NCBI GenBank assembly: GCA_040905665.1 | Contig: JBBDRD010000028.1 | Span: 1 to 64,000, forward strand | Origin: DASVCN01 sp040905665 | GTDB lineage: Bacteria; Deinococcota; Deinococci; Deinococcales; Trueperaceae | Length of the DNA: 64,000 nt | Reading direction: 5' to 3' | In this document: positions 8,042-16,183 of the stretch, piece after piece | Position numbering within the stretch: position 1 is the stretch's first letter | Layout: every line of letters begins with the position of its first letter | Translations under genes and position numbers: made by a program | The notes under the pieces: generated by a model | What the model saw: only the letters and a program-made list of their open reading frames with translations | Told to the model about the DNA's origin: nothing | Databases searched by the model: none

Positions 8042-8144
8042 GGACTCACGCTTCCTACGCCCGTACGAACGGGATCAGGTACTAGGGTCTCATCTCAGCC
8101 CCGTGTTGCCATCGAACGGCCGGGGCACCCCTGGTGACGGAGTC
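8042..8144 (-). promoter_or_regulatory. TPP (THI-box) riboswitch
   Basis: On the minus strand the conserved TPP aptamer elements occur in order: aggggtgcccc, ggctgagatgagaccc, acctgatc, and gcgtaggaagcg. The outer helix P1 can form from gactc and gagtc. The expression platform to the thiB start shows a possible Shine-Dalgarno sequestering stem, with ctttc (7988-7992 on the plus strand as gaaag) facing gaaag within ggaaagg (7973-7977), and no T-tract terminator. TPP binding would therefore probably repress thiB translation. Confidence 0.92.
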
Positions 8145-8194
8145 AATCTACCGCCAAACGGGGCGCCTGTCAACGGAGTGGAGATTATCGGCCA

Positions 8195-9499
8195 TTACTC
8201 GCGTGGGGCAGTGGAGCCCTCGGTGCGTGGGGCAGAGGTGCCGTCGCCCTCGGAGGCAGTCGGCGCCGTCGAGCCGAGCGAGCGCGCCGACTGCTTACTT
8301 CGAACTGTTGAATTCGGGAGCGGCGGACTCGGCAGCTTTAGTGCGGCTACCGCCAGGGTCAGAAGGTAGATGATGCTGCCCGCCAGGAACGCCGACCGGT
8401 AACCGAACAGGCTCGCCACGCCCACTCCCACCAGCGGTGCGAAAGCTCGCGAGGCCGACATTACCGAGTTGTCGAGCCCGAACGCACTCCCGATGCTGCC
8501 CTGGGTACTATAGCCGGCCAACAGCGCAGACAGGGCAGGCATCACCCCGCCGATCGCTACGCCGCTCACGGCGTTGAGCAGCAGGAGCTGCCACGGCTCG
8601 GTGACGAACGCCATCGGAATGTAGGCCAGGGCGGCTCCCAAGGCCGACCACACCAGGACCCGCTTATGCCCGATGCGGTCACCGAGATTGCCCAGGATGA
8701 TGGCGCTCACGGTACCGGTGGCCGAAGACACCCCGATGACCAAACCGATCATCGTGCTAACGCCCTGCGAACTCATCATGATGAGCGGAACGAACAGGGG
8801 CAGAACCGGTACCAGCAAACCGCGTCCAAGCGTGGCGGTAAAGCGCGCCGTATAGGTCACGGCAACGCCGCGCGTGCGCAGTATCTCCTGCCAGTCCCCG
8901 ATCACTCCCTGGCCCGAGCGTTCCGTGGGCTTGAACTCTTCTCTCACTCCGAACGTCACCAGCAGACCACCGACGACCAGCAGGCCGGCTGTGACGACGA
9001 ACGCCACCCGGAAGCCGTATAGGTCGGCCAGCACGCCACCCATCACCGGGCCCACCGCGACTCCGCTCCACAGGGCTGTCTGCAATATCCCCATGGCGTA
9101 GCCGGAGCGTTCCCTGGGCGTGATAGAGGCGACCAGGGCGTTGGCTGCCGATCCGATCCCGGTTAGAAGACCCTGGATCGCTCGCAGGAGGGTGAGCTCT
9201 TCGGCGCTTCTGGCGAACGCCATCAGCAGGATGACTACCGCACCGCCGAACATCGCGCGTGCCACCATCGGCTTGCGCCCCAGCCTGTCGGCAGCCGCTC
9301 CCCACAGGGGCGAAGCGATCATCATTGTGAGGGCCTGTGCGCTAAACACCGCGCCGGCCCAAAACACCAGGCTAGTGCCGGTGCTCGATCCAAGCGCTTC
9401 AACATAGTTCGGGAGGAACGGGAAGATCATCGAGAACCCGATTGCGGAGAGCAATTGGGCCACGCTCAGGATGATGAGTGTCCGTTTCCAGTCGTTCAT
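8195..9499 (-). CDS. MFS transporter, multidrug/sugar efflux type
   Basis: A 434-residue major facilitator superfamily protein with about 12 membrane segments. The loop 2-3 motif appears as GAAADRLGRKPMVARAMFGG and the motif C region as SGVAVGPVMGGVLADLYGFR, features of proton-driven drug exporters (DHA1 type). The second half repeats GNLGDRIGHKRVLVWSA. The C-terminal 45 residues are hydrophilic, Ser/Thr-rich and probably cytoplasmic. ATG 9499 (MNDWKRTLII) is preferred; an upstream ATG at 9544 would add an Arg/Ala-rich stretch. Neither has a strong ribosome-binding site. Substrate cannot be deduced. It is transcribed divergently from mutS2. Confidence 0.8.
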   Translation of the reverse strand: MNDWKRTLIILSVAQLLSAIGFSMIFPFLPNYVEALGSSTGTSLVFWAGAVFSAQALTMMIASPLWGAAADRLGRKPMVARAMFGGAVVILLMAFARSAEELTLLRAIQGLLTGIGSAANALVASITPRERSGYAMGILQTALWSGVAVGPVMGGVLADLYGFRVAFVVTAGLLVVGGLLVTFGVREEFKPTERSGQGVIGDWQEILRTRGVAVTYTARFTATLGRGLLVPVLPLFVPLIMMSSQGVSTMIGLVIGVSSATGTVSAIILGNLGDRIGHKRVLVWSALGAALAYIPMAFVTEPWQLLLLNAVSGVAIGGVMPALSALLAGYSTQGSIGSAFGLDNSVMSASRAFAPLVGVGVASLFGYRSAFLAGSIIYLLTLAVAALKLPSPPLPNSTVRSKQSARSLGSTAPTASEGDGTSAPRTEGSTAPRE

Positions 9500-9669
9500 C
9501 GGTAGCTGCGCCCAGTGGGCCCGGCGGGCTCGAGCGCACGCCATGGTAACGCCGCTTCCTCGTGGAGACCGTCTACTTGGCGCCGCTCTTGGTGTCTACG
9601 GGGCCCCACAGCCCGCATCTCGAACTGCTTCAAGTCGTGCCGCCCGCGGGCCAGGGGAGTAGGAGCGGG

Positions 9670-9675
9670 TATACT
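9670..9675 (+). promoter_or_regulatory. -10 element of mutS2 (leaderless type)
   Basis: TATACT, followed by eight bases and the GTG start of mutS2, leaving room for an untranslated leader of two bases at most. Confidence 0.5.
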
Positions 9676-9683
9676 CGCGAGCC

Positions 9684-11978
9684 GTGATAGCCGCCGATAC
9701 AACGTGTGACAAGCTCTCCTTTCCTCGTATCAAAGGGGAGCTGGCCGACCGTGCGATGACCCGCTTTGGCGCACGACTGGCCCGTTCGCTGGAGCCGCTG
9801 AGGGATGCCGATATGGTGGAGGAAGCCCTGGAGCGCACCGCGGAGGTGCTCACGGGCGGCGATCTGTCGCTGGGCGGCATCGAAGACATCGAACCGCTGC
9901 TGGTCCGGCTTCGTGAAGGTGGAGTGGCCGACGGCAGCGAACTGCTGGAGATCGCCTATACCCTCGATTCCGCGGCTAGCGCCAAGCGTGCCATCCTGGC
10001 CTCTGGCCGCCCTCGCCTGTCGGAGCTGGCCGCCGGAATGGGTTCATTCGACGGGGTGCTGCGTTTGGTCCGCGAACAGCTGGATCCCGACGGAAATGTT
10101 CGCGATGACGCGACTCCCAAGCTGCGGGAGATCCGCAGGCGTCTGAATCCATTGCGCAACCGCATCCGAGAACGGCTGCAACAGCTCTTGAGCCACTACT
10201 CGGAGTTCGTCCAGGACGCGATAGTCACACTCAGGCGGGATCGCTTCGTAATTCCGGTGAAAGCCTCATCGCAGTCGCGGGTTCCGGGCATCGCCCTCGA
10301 CAGCAGCGATTCGGGCGCCACGGTCTTCATTGAGCCTCAGTCGGTGGTACCTCTCAACAACGAGCTTGCGCTGCTGGAGTTCGAGGAGCGCGATGAGGTA
10401 CGCCGTATCCTCATCGCGTTGGGCCGGCGTTTGTCGACCGCCCCCGGCCTGGACGAGACACTGGAGCTCGCGGCCCAGCTTGATCTGGTGCAGGCGCGTG
10501 CCTCCCTGGCGCGCGATTGGAAGCTCGCGCGTCCGTCGTTCACCAGCGACGGCCGGGTCTGTCTCCGAGGTGCGTTCCACCCGCTCATCGACGGCTGCGT
10601 GCCCAACGACATCGAGCTGGGCGGCGAGCGGCGGTTGCTTATCGTCACCGGTCCCAACGCCGGTGGTAAGACGGTCCTGATCAAGACGCTCGGCCTGGCC
10701 GCCCTCATGTCGCACTGTGGCCTGTTCGTAGCTGCCTCGGCCGAGTCGCCGCCGCTACTGCCGCGTTTCGAGCGACTGCTGGTCGATATAGGCGATGAGC
10801 AGAGTATCGAGGCCAGCTTGTCCACCTATGCGGGCCACCTCACGAACCTCCGTCGGATCGTCGACGAAGCCAACGACAGGGTTCTGGTGCTGATCGACGA
10901 GCTGGGCTCGGGAACCGATCCCGAGGAGGGTGCGGCATTGTCGCAGGCGATCCTCGAAGTGGTGCTGTCCTCGGGGGCGCGCGGTTTGGTGACTACTCAC
11001 TTGGCGCCCCTAAAGGTGTTCGCGTCGCGTACTGAGGGGGTGTTGAACGCGGCTATGCGCTTCGATGTGGAGCGTCTGCAGCCCACCTATCGGCTGAGCG
11101 TGGGTCAGCCGGGTCGTTCCTATGCGCTGGCCATCGCCCGTCGACTGGGGTTGAGCGACGAGTTGCTGGAGCGCGCCTCGGCGCTTTTGGGTCCCGAAGG
11201 AGAACGGCTCGAAGCGCTGCTCGAGGAGCTGGAGGAGCAGCGCGAAGCCTTGAGTCTCGAGCTGCGCGGGGCGCAGGGGGCTCGGGACAGGGCCCGTAAC
11301 GAGGCAGAGGTACTGCGCTCGCAAATCGACAGGCTACGGCAGAAGGAGGCCCAGGTAATGGCCGCCGCCGCTGAACGGGCCGACGAGATGCTGCAAGACA
11401 CCCTACACCGCGCCAAGGAGCTCAAGCGGGCCGCTACCAGTGACCCGCAACGGCGACCGCAGGCGCTCGAGGAGATCCGGCAGTTACGACAGGGCGCGCG
11501 CAGCAAGACCGTGCGCGAGCAGCCTTCCGCCCTCAAGGAGCGCTGGGAGCCGGGAGCGCGGGTTCGGGTGGAAAGTTACGACGCCGAGGGTCCGATTGTC
11601 GAAGTCCGCGGTGACGATCTGGTGGTGCAGCTTGGCCTGCTCAAGGTCGAGGTGCCGCGGCGAGACACCAGGCTTGTGCAATCACCAAAGGCCAAGCCAA
11701 AGTCGGCGGCGAGTCACCCTGGAGGCGGCGCTTTCGATGAGGAGTTGAACATACGGGGTGCACGCGTTGAGGAGGGGCTCGAGCAGGTGCGGGAACTGAT
11801 TCTCGAGGCGCACGCCATGAAAGCAGAGAAGGTTCGGATCCTGCATGGCAAGGGCACCGGCGCCCTACGTGACGCCGTACGCTCGTATCTCAAGGATGAG
11901 AAGCGGGTGGAGAGGTTCGAGGACGCGGTGCCCTACGAGGGCGGCCACGGAGTCACGGTTGCCTACCTGAGGCTCTGA
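9684..11978 (+). CDS. mutS2: Endonuclease MutS2
   Basis: A 764-residue MutS2. The N-terminal half is the core/clamp region, then the ATPase has Walker A TGPNAGGKTVLIKTL at about residue 323 and Walker B VLIDELGSGTDPEEGAAL. A long coiled-coil (about 500-620) precedes a C-terminal Smr nuclease domain with LNIRGARVEEGLEQV and HGKGTGALRDAV. Relatives bind branched DNA and suppress homologous recombination, or rescue collided ribosomes; they lack the mismatch-recognition domain. GTG 9684 is supported by the nearby -10 hexamer and absence of a Shine-Dalgarno. Confidence 0.93.
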   Translation: MIAADTTCDKLSFPRIKGELADRAMTRFGARLARSLEPLRDADMVEEALERTAEVLTGGDLSLGGIEDIEPLLVRLREGGVADGSELLEIAYTLDSAASAKRAILASGRPRLSELAAGMGSFDGVLRLVREQLDPDGNVRDDATPKLREIRRRLNPLRNRIRERLQQLLSHYSEFVQDAIVTLRRDRFVIPVKASSQSRVPGIALDSSDSGATVFIEPQSVVPLNNELALLEFEERDEVRRILIALGRRLSTAPGLDETLELAAQLDLVQARASLARDWKLARPSFTSDGRVCLRGAFHPLIDGCVPNDIELGGERRLLIVTGPNAGGKTVLIKTLGLAALMSHCGLFVAASAESPPLLPRFERLLVDIGDEQSIEASLSTYAGHLTNLRRIVDEANDRVLVLIDELGSGTDPEEGAALSQAILEVVLSSGARGLVTTHLAPLKVFASRTEGVLNAAMRFDVERLQPTYRLSVGQPGRSYALAIARRLGLSDELLERASALLGPEGERLEALLEELEEQREALSLELRGAQGARDRARNEAEVLRSQIDRLRQKEAQVMAAAAERADEMLQDTLHRAKELKRAATSDPQRRPQALEEIRQLRQGARSKTVREQPSALKERWEPGARVRVESYDAEGPIVEVRGDDLVVQLGLLKVEVPRRDTRLVQSPKAKPKSAASHPGGGAFDEELNIRGARVEEGLEQVRELILEAHAMKAEKVRILHGKGTGALRDAVRSYLKDEKRVERFEDAVPYEGGHGVTVAYLRL

Positions 11979-12070
11979 GCTCGCGGCATGGCTCAGCCCG
12001 ACCTGCTCGAGCCCGACCTCGAGAAATTGCTCGAGGTCAACCGCAGTGCCCACCCGCTAAAGTAGCGCGG

Positions 12071-12076
12071 TACCAT
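12071..12076 (+). promoter_or_regulatory. -10-like element of the LOG-family gene
   Basis: TACCAT five bases before ATG 12082, matching TANNNT; no Shine-Dalgarno is present. Confidence 0.3.
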
Positions 12077-12081
12077 GCGCC

Positions 12082-12768
12082 ATGGAAAATCTGGAGAAGC
12101 AGTACGTCATCGACGCCCTGGCCGAGGACTCCTGGCGTATGTTCCGCATTCTGGGCGAGTTCGTGCAGGGCTTCGAGGAGATGAGCGACGTAGGAAAGGC
12201 GGTCACCATCTTCGGCTCGGCGCGGCTTCGTTCCGACAGCGCCGTCTACCATCAGGCCGAGAAGCTCTCGCGAGCGCTGGCCGAGCGTGGTTACACGGTG
12301 ATTACCGGCGGCGGGCCGGGAATCATGGAGGCCGGCAACAAGGGTGCCTTTGAGTCCGGTGGCCGCTCGATAGGCCTCAACGTGACGTTGCCGCACGAGC
12401 AGGCACCCAACCCGTACCAGAGCGATTCCCTCTCGTTCAAGTACTTCTTCGTTCGTAAGGTGATGCTGGTCAAGTATTCAACGGCCTTCGTGGTGTTCCC
12501 AGGTGGGTTCGGAACAATCGACGAACTCTTCGAGGCCCTCACCCTCATCCAGACGAAAAAGATAAAGCCCTTTCCGGTCTATCTGGTGGACGTCGACTAT
12601 TGGCGCGGCCTTCTGCAGTGGATAAACGGAACGCTAATTCGCCTGGGGGCGGTGTCCGAAGCCGACATGGGGCTGTTCAAGGTCGTCGATGATGTCTCCA
12701 GCATCCCCGGTGAGATCGAGGATTACTACGCCGAGACCGGGCATGCCGGCTTCAATGTGCCGGGCTGA
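12082..12768 (+). CDS. LOG-family nucleotide 5'-monophosphate phosphoribohydrolase
   Basis: A 228-residue Rossmann-fold protein of the LOG/TIGR00730 family. The defining motifs are GGGPGIMEA at 76-84 and PGGFGTIDE at 140-148, which form the active site cleaving the N-glycosidic bond of nucleoside monophosphates (including cytokinin ribotides) to free base and ribose 5-phosphate. An N-terminal extension of about 35 residues, helical and acidic, precedes VTIFGSAR. In bacteria the physiological substrate is often AMP or unknown. It follows mutS2 by about 100 bases and appears to have its own promoter. Confidence 0.88.
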   Translation: MENLEKQYVIDALAEDSWRMFRILGEFVQGFEEMSDVGKAVTIFGSARLRSDSAVYHQAEKLSRALAERGYTVITGGGPGIMEAGNKGAFESGGRSIGLNVTLPHEQAPNPYQSDSLSFKYFFVRKVMLVKYSTAFVVFPGGFGTIDELFEALTLIQTKKIKPFPVYLVDVDYWRGLLQWINGTLIRLGAVSEADMGLFKVVDDVSSIPGEIEDYYAETGHAGFNVPG

Positions 12769-12805
12769 CGGCCGGGTGAACCCCGGATGATCGCCGCATG
12801 TCGGC

Positions 12806-12874
12806 AGCCGCTACGTCACCAAAGGAAGCCGCTACGTCACCAAAAGTGACATAGGTACCGGAGCCGCTGGTACC
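12806..12874. repeat. Dense short repeats and palindromes
   Basis: AGCCGCTACGTCACCAAA occurs twice in direct orientation (12806-12823 and 12827-12844). The second copy runs into an imperfect palindrome CTACGTCAC-CAAAA-GTGACATAG (12832-12854, one mismatched pair). GGTACC occurs at 12854-12859 and 12869-12874 around a third agccgct. The cluster lies upstream of the two small genes at 12954 and 13070 and looks like an operator region. Confidence 0.45.
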
Positions 12875-12953
12875 GAGGCATCTTGGCGTTTGCCCTCGAG
12901 ACTGGTCTAATCAAAGAGGGTGCGGGGATACAAATCCTGGGCAGCGGTTGAAG

Positions 12954-13076
12954 ATGATCCACCGCAAAGTGTTCGTTTCCTACGGGATCATCTTTTCCGT
13001 TGTCGCTATGTGTTACACGGCGACGGCACCAGGTGCCTACGCCGGCACCGTTCCGGCAGAGGGGGGCCAATGCTAG
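12954..13076 (+). CDS. Short exported peptide, 40 residues
   Basis: Begins MIHRKVFVSYGIIFSVVAMC and continues to an Ala-rich signal-peptidase-like site APGAYA, leaving a short tail GTVPAEGGQC. It therefore has the layout of a signal peptide with a ten-residue mature peptide, or a single membrane helix. The stop overlaps the next start (the ATG at 13070 lies within the last codons), implying translational coupling. Upstream Shine-Dalgarno is weak (cggttgaag). I do not recognise it. Confidence 0.45.
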   Translation: MIHRKVFVSYGIIFSVVAMCYTATAPGAYAGTVPAEGGQC

Positions 13077-13354
13077 AGCAGGTGAGCAAACTCAGGCGGG
13101 ATATCGATTCGACTGGCGTCGCAATCGAGAGTCTCCTCGACGAGTACGGGCTATTCATCGACCACGACATGGCGGGCGTCATATCCAGCTACGTGCGGGC
13201 GCTGCAGCTAGACTTTGAGTTGGCACTCAGCAGGGGGAGCGGCGAGGAGCTGGTAACGATTCTGGAGGACATGCTCGAGCTCCACAGCGACACTCGCGAG
13301 CGGCTAGTGGGCGAGCGGATGCAGAGCGGTATGAACTTTCCCCTGCAATCGTGA
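13070..13354 (+). CDS. Hypothetical helical protein, 94 residues
   Basis: An acidic, all-helical protein starting MLEQVSKLRRDIDSTGVAIE and containing ESLLDEYGLFIDHDMAGVIS. ATG 13070 has a strong Shine-Dalgarno (gagggggg) and overlaps the stop of the preceding short exported ORF. The open frame extends 50 codons upstream, but that part duplicates the other ORF in a different frame and is unlikely to be coding. No enzyme motif or membrane segment is visible. It could be a cytoplasmic partner or immunity-type companion of the short ORF, which is only an inference from coupling. Confidence 0.6.
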   Translation: MLEQVSKLRRDIDSTGVAIESLLDEYGLFIDHDMAGVISSYVRALQLDFELALSRGSGEELVTILEDMLELHSDTRERLVGERMQSGMNFPLQS

Positions 13355-13422
13355 CCTTAGCGTGATCTTCAGTCATCCGGTTTCACGCTCCCGGATCATG
13401 CTCCCGCTTCAGAGTTCGCGGA

Positions 13423-14547
13423 TTAGACTCCGGGACAGGTTTCGGTATAGGGAGGCAACGCAACGCTTCCGAAGAGCTGGGCAGCCAACGGATAGATGTC
13501 ACACGCGTCGAGCCCGGCGCCCAGATACCTTTCATCACCCTGCCAGATCTCCACGTGTGGATGCGGATCGTCCCGGGTATCCTGGACTGCCTCGAGCGTC
13601 CCGGAGTTACCGGTTGCGGCGATCAGGTCGCCCTGACGTACCTGGCTTCCCACCTGCACCCCTTCGGTGACTGCCGAGAGGTGCGCGTAACGGGATACGA
13701 AACCGCCAGGGTGGCGTAGCCATACCTGGCGGCCGCGCAGTTTATCGAGGATCTCCGCGGGCGTACTCAAGTTGCGTTGCGCCGTCGTGATTATCTCGTC
13801 GTACTCCGCGGCGGTCATCTCCTGATAGCCGTGATCCGCCCGGATGACTTCACCGCTAGCCACAGCTCGTATGGCTGTGCCGTACTCGATGTCAACGCTC
13901 ACGGCACCGTCGTAGAAGTCGAAACCTTCATGGGTGCCGTTGCGATACGCCCGCGTCGCTCCCGGTAGGTGTGTCGAGCGCGAGCTGATGGTAGCGCCCT
14001 CCACCGGTACCGTGTAACCACTTGGCCACTCCGTCGAGAATTCTGAATTCGCCAGCTCCTCGAGCCGTCCCAGCAACCAGGTGCTGGCAACCTTGGGGTT
14101 GCGGCGGGCAATGTCGGCTGCACTCTGGCCCTCCGCGTTACGGAGGGTTGGGTCGGCGCCGGCGAACATGAGCAGTTGCACAGTCTCCGCCGAGTCTGCG
14201 TCGCGCGCGGCGTACATCAGCGGTGTCCAGCCTGTTTCTGTCACGACGTTTACGTCGGCGCCGGCGGCGAGCAACTCCGACACGACCGGCTGACCGGCGC
14301 CCTCGCTCAAGGCATAGATCAACGGCGTCTGGCCGAACTCGTCGCGGGCGTCGACGTTAGTTCCGGAATCCAGCAACGTCTGCAGCTCTGTCAGGTCGCC
14401 ACCCTTGACCACGGTGAAGAGTGAGGATTGCGTACGCCGGATATCCGACGTCTGCTGGCCGAAGGGAAGCTGGACGACATCGAGTTGCCAGAGAGCGACC
14501 GCGGCTCCGGCCGCCACGATGAGCACGATTAGTAGTACGCGAACCAT
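13423..14547 (-). CDS. Membrane-anchored ankyrin-repeat M23 metallopeptidase
   Basis: A 374-residue protein combining an N-terminal membrane anchor (residues 2-22), two to three ankyrin repeats (about 43-145; GQTPLIYALSEGAG and GWTPLMYAARDADS are typical) and an M23/LytM endopeptidase domain (about 175-374). The zinc site looks complete: HEGFD (His206, Asp210), HLS His289 and HPH 329-331. M23 enzymes cut peptide bridges in peptidoglycan. Ankyrins outside the membrane, fused to a cell-wall hydrolase, are an unusual combination. ATG 14547 is supported by TATCGT six bases upstream and by the anchor sequence. Confidence 0.85.
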   Translation of the reverse strand: MVRVLLIVLIVAAGAAVALWQLDVVQLPFGQQTSDIRRTQSSLFTVVKGGDLTELQTLLDSGTNVDARDEFGQTPLIYALSEGAGQPVVSELLAAGADVNVVTETGWTPLMYAARDADSAETVQLLMFAGADPTLRNAEGQSAADIARRNPKVASTWLLGRLEELANSEFSTEWPSGYTVPVEGATISSRSTHLPGATRAYRNGTHEGFDFYDGAVSVDIEYGTAIRAVASGEVIRADHGYQEMTAAEYDEIITTAQRNLSTPAEILDKLRGRQVWLRHPGGFVSRYAHLSAVTEGVQVGSQVRQGDLIAATGNSGTLEAVQDTRDDPHPHVEIWQGDERYLGAGLDACDIYPLAAQLFGSVALPPYTETCPGV

Positions 14548-14553
14548 GGCGAA

Positions 14554-14559
14554 ACGATA
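14554..14559 (-). promoter_or_regulatory. -10-like element of the ankyrin-M23 gene
   Basis: TATCGT on the minus strand, six bases before the ATG at 14547. Confidence 0.35.
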
Positions 14560-14654
14560 CCGCCAGCACCGCTGCCGAGAGGTCAGAAAGTACACGCAAC
14601 TCAACGCCCGCTGCACGGTATCTCGGGCGGGCGGAACGAGTGTGCCGGCCGGAG

Positions 14655-14660
14655 TATTCT
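14655..14660 (+). promoter_or_regulatory. -10 element of the MATE gene (leaderless type)
   Basis: TATTCT, followed by eight bases to GTG 14669. This spacing is the reason for preferring that start over GTG 14663. Confidence 0.4.
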
Positions 14661-14668
14661 GGGTGCTC

Positions 14669-16054
14669 GTGTCGATCGCCTATCGCAAAGAGGCCCGCAG
14701 CCTCGTCTCTCTCGCAATTCCGCTTGCTCTCGCGCAGATCGTCCAAGCGGGAATGACCTTCGTCGACACGGTCATGGTTGCCCGTTTGGGAAGCACAGCG
14801 TTGGCCGGTATCGCGTTAGGCGCAACGAGCTACATGCTCGTGACGATTCTGCTACAGGGGGTCGTATTTGCGGTGGGACCACTCGTGGCGCAGGCCTACG
14901 GTGGCGGGCGAATTGAAGACGCGGGACGCGCCGCCCGGCAAGGTCTTTGGCTTGCACTGTTCCTGGCGCTTCCTGCAGTAGTGCTTCTGCTCAACGCTCA
15001 GACCTTGCTGCTGGCCGTCGGACAGGAGCCGGCGGCCGCCCAACTTGCCGGCACCTACCTGGGCACGGCGGCCTGGGGGCTGGTGCCGGCACTACTGTTG
15101 GTCGCGCTGAGGGGATTCCTCGAAGGAACCGGGAACACTCGTCCGATCCTCTTCCTAATGATCGTGGGACTAGTCGTCAACATCGTGCTGGACGAGCTAT
15201 TGATGTTCGGCCGGATGGGCCTGCCGGAGCTCGGGGTCGCCGGTACCGGTTGGGCGACTACCCTCGTTCACACCATCATGTTCCTGATCGCGGCGCTATA
15301 CGTCGCGAAGGGCCATTCGAGGTTCGCGGTGTTTAGACGGCCGCGAGGTCCCGATCGGGCACTGCTGGGGGAGCTGTTGCGCCTGGGCGCGCCTATCGGC
15401 CTCACGATGGGGTTCGAAGCGGGCCTTTTCGCTGTTACGGCCCTGTTGATGGGTTTGGTGGGTCAGGTCGAGCTGGCCGCTCATCAGATAGCGATTCAAT
15501 CGGCAACGATGACTTTCATGGTGGCGGTGGGCCTTGCGGTTGCCACCTCGATTCGCGTGGGTCAGGCGGTGGGTCGCGATGATCCCGAGGGAGCGAGGAG
15601 GGCAGGCATCGTTGGGATCGCACTTTCTATCGCTGCGATGACCCTCACGGCCTCGCTCTTCTGGTTTGCGCCGGGGCTGGTAATCGGTATCTTCCTCGAC
15701 CCACAGTCCGCAGCGAACGCCGAGGTTACGCGTTTCGCGGCTGCCTTCCTGGCCATCGCCGCGACTTTCCAGATTTTCGACGGGGTTCAGGTAAGCGCGG
15801 CCGGAGCACTTCGAGGCTACAAGGACACTACCGTTCCGATGGTCATTTCACTAGTTTCCTACTGGCTGGTGGGGATCAGCAGCGGAGTCTTCCTCGCCTT
15901 CGGCCTGGATTGGGGGGGCCGGGGTCTATGGGCCGGCTTGGTGCTCGGTCTTGGAACGGCGTCGATTCTTCTGCTGGGTCGCTTCGCCTGGCGCTCGAGG
16001 GCCCTCGCGCGCAGCCGGGGTAGGATAGTGGCTGTTTTGGGTAGGAGGCCCTGA
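14669..16054 (+). CDS. MATE-family multidrug/Na+ antiporter
   Basis: A 461-residue inner-membrane protein with about 12 helices in two repeated halves, of the NorM type. Typical features are IPLALAQIVQAGMTFVDTVM in helix 1, the GALRGYKDTTVPM segment in the second half and the matching RGFLEGTGNTRPI in the first. MATE proteins export cationic drugs in exchange for Na+ or H+. GTG 14669 is preferred; GTG 14663 is two codons earlier. It is divergent from the ankyrin-M23 gene and is followed directly by a small membrane-protein ORF. Confidence 0.88.
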   Translation: MSIAYRKEARSLVSLAIPLALAQIVQAGMTFVDTVMVARLGSTALAGIALGATSYMLVTILLQGVVFAVGPLVAQAYGGGRIEDAGRAARQGLWLALFLALPAVVLLLNAQTLLLAVGQEPAAAQLAGTYLGTAAWGLVPALLLVALRGFLEGTGNTRPILFLMIVGLVVNIVLDELLMFGRMGLPELGVAGTGWATTLVHTIMFLIAALYVAKGHSRFAVFRRPRGPDRALLGELLRLGAPIGLTMGFEAGLFAVTALLMGLVGQVELAAHQIAIQSATMTFMVAVGLAVATSIRVGQAVGRDDPEGARRAGIVGIALSIAAMTLTASLFWFAPGLVIGIFLDPQSAANAEVTRFAAAFLAIAATFQIFDGVQVSAAGALRGYKDTTVPMVISLVSYWLVGISSGVFLAFGLDWGGRGLWAGLVLGLGTASILLLGRFAWRSRALARSRGRIVAVLGRRP

Positions 16055-16183
16055 GTGGAAACGTTTCTGGAAATCATGCTTTATAGCGTGCTGGTGCTGA
16101 TTGGCCTCACGGCGGTGGGTGGGACCCTGGTAGCGGTGGCCGGTTGGCTGGTCGAAAACTCCGAGGAGCCAAGCGTCCACTGA
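16055..16183 (+). CDS. Small single-span membrane protein, 42 residues
   Basis: GTG 16055 follows the MATE stop codon directly, with gtaggagg seven bases upstream. The peptide begins METFLEIMLYSVLVLIGLTA and has one hydrophobic helix (about 8-33) with a charged tail ENSEEPSVH. Placement and a strong ribosome-binding site suggest a real gene co-translated with the MATE pump; it may be an accessory subunit of the transporter, which is inference. No family recognised. Confidence 0.6.
   Translation: METFLEIMLYSVLVLIGLTAVGGTLVAVAGWLVENSEEPSVH

Noticed and set aside
11988..12065. 25-codon ORF between mutS2 and the LOG gene
   Set aside because: No Shine-Dalgarno, low complexity (Leu/Glu/Pro) and too short to support.
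12806..12844. Possible CRISPR repeats
   Set aside because: Only two copies of an 18-base repeat with a three-base gap; no spacers and no cas genes.
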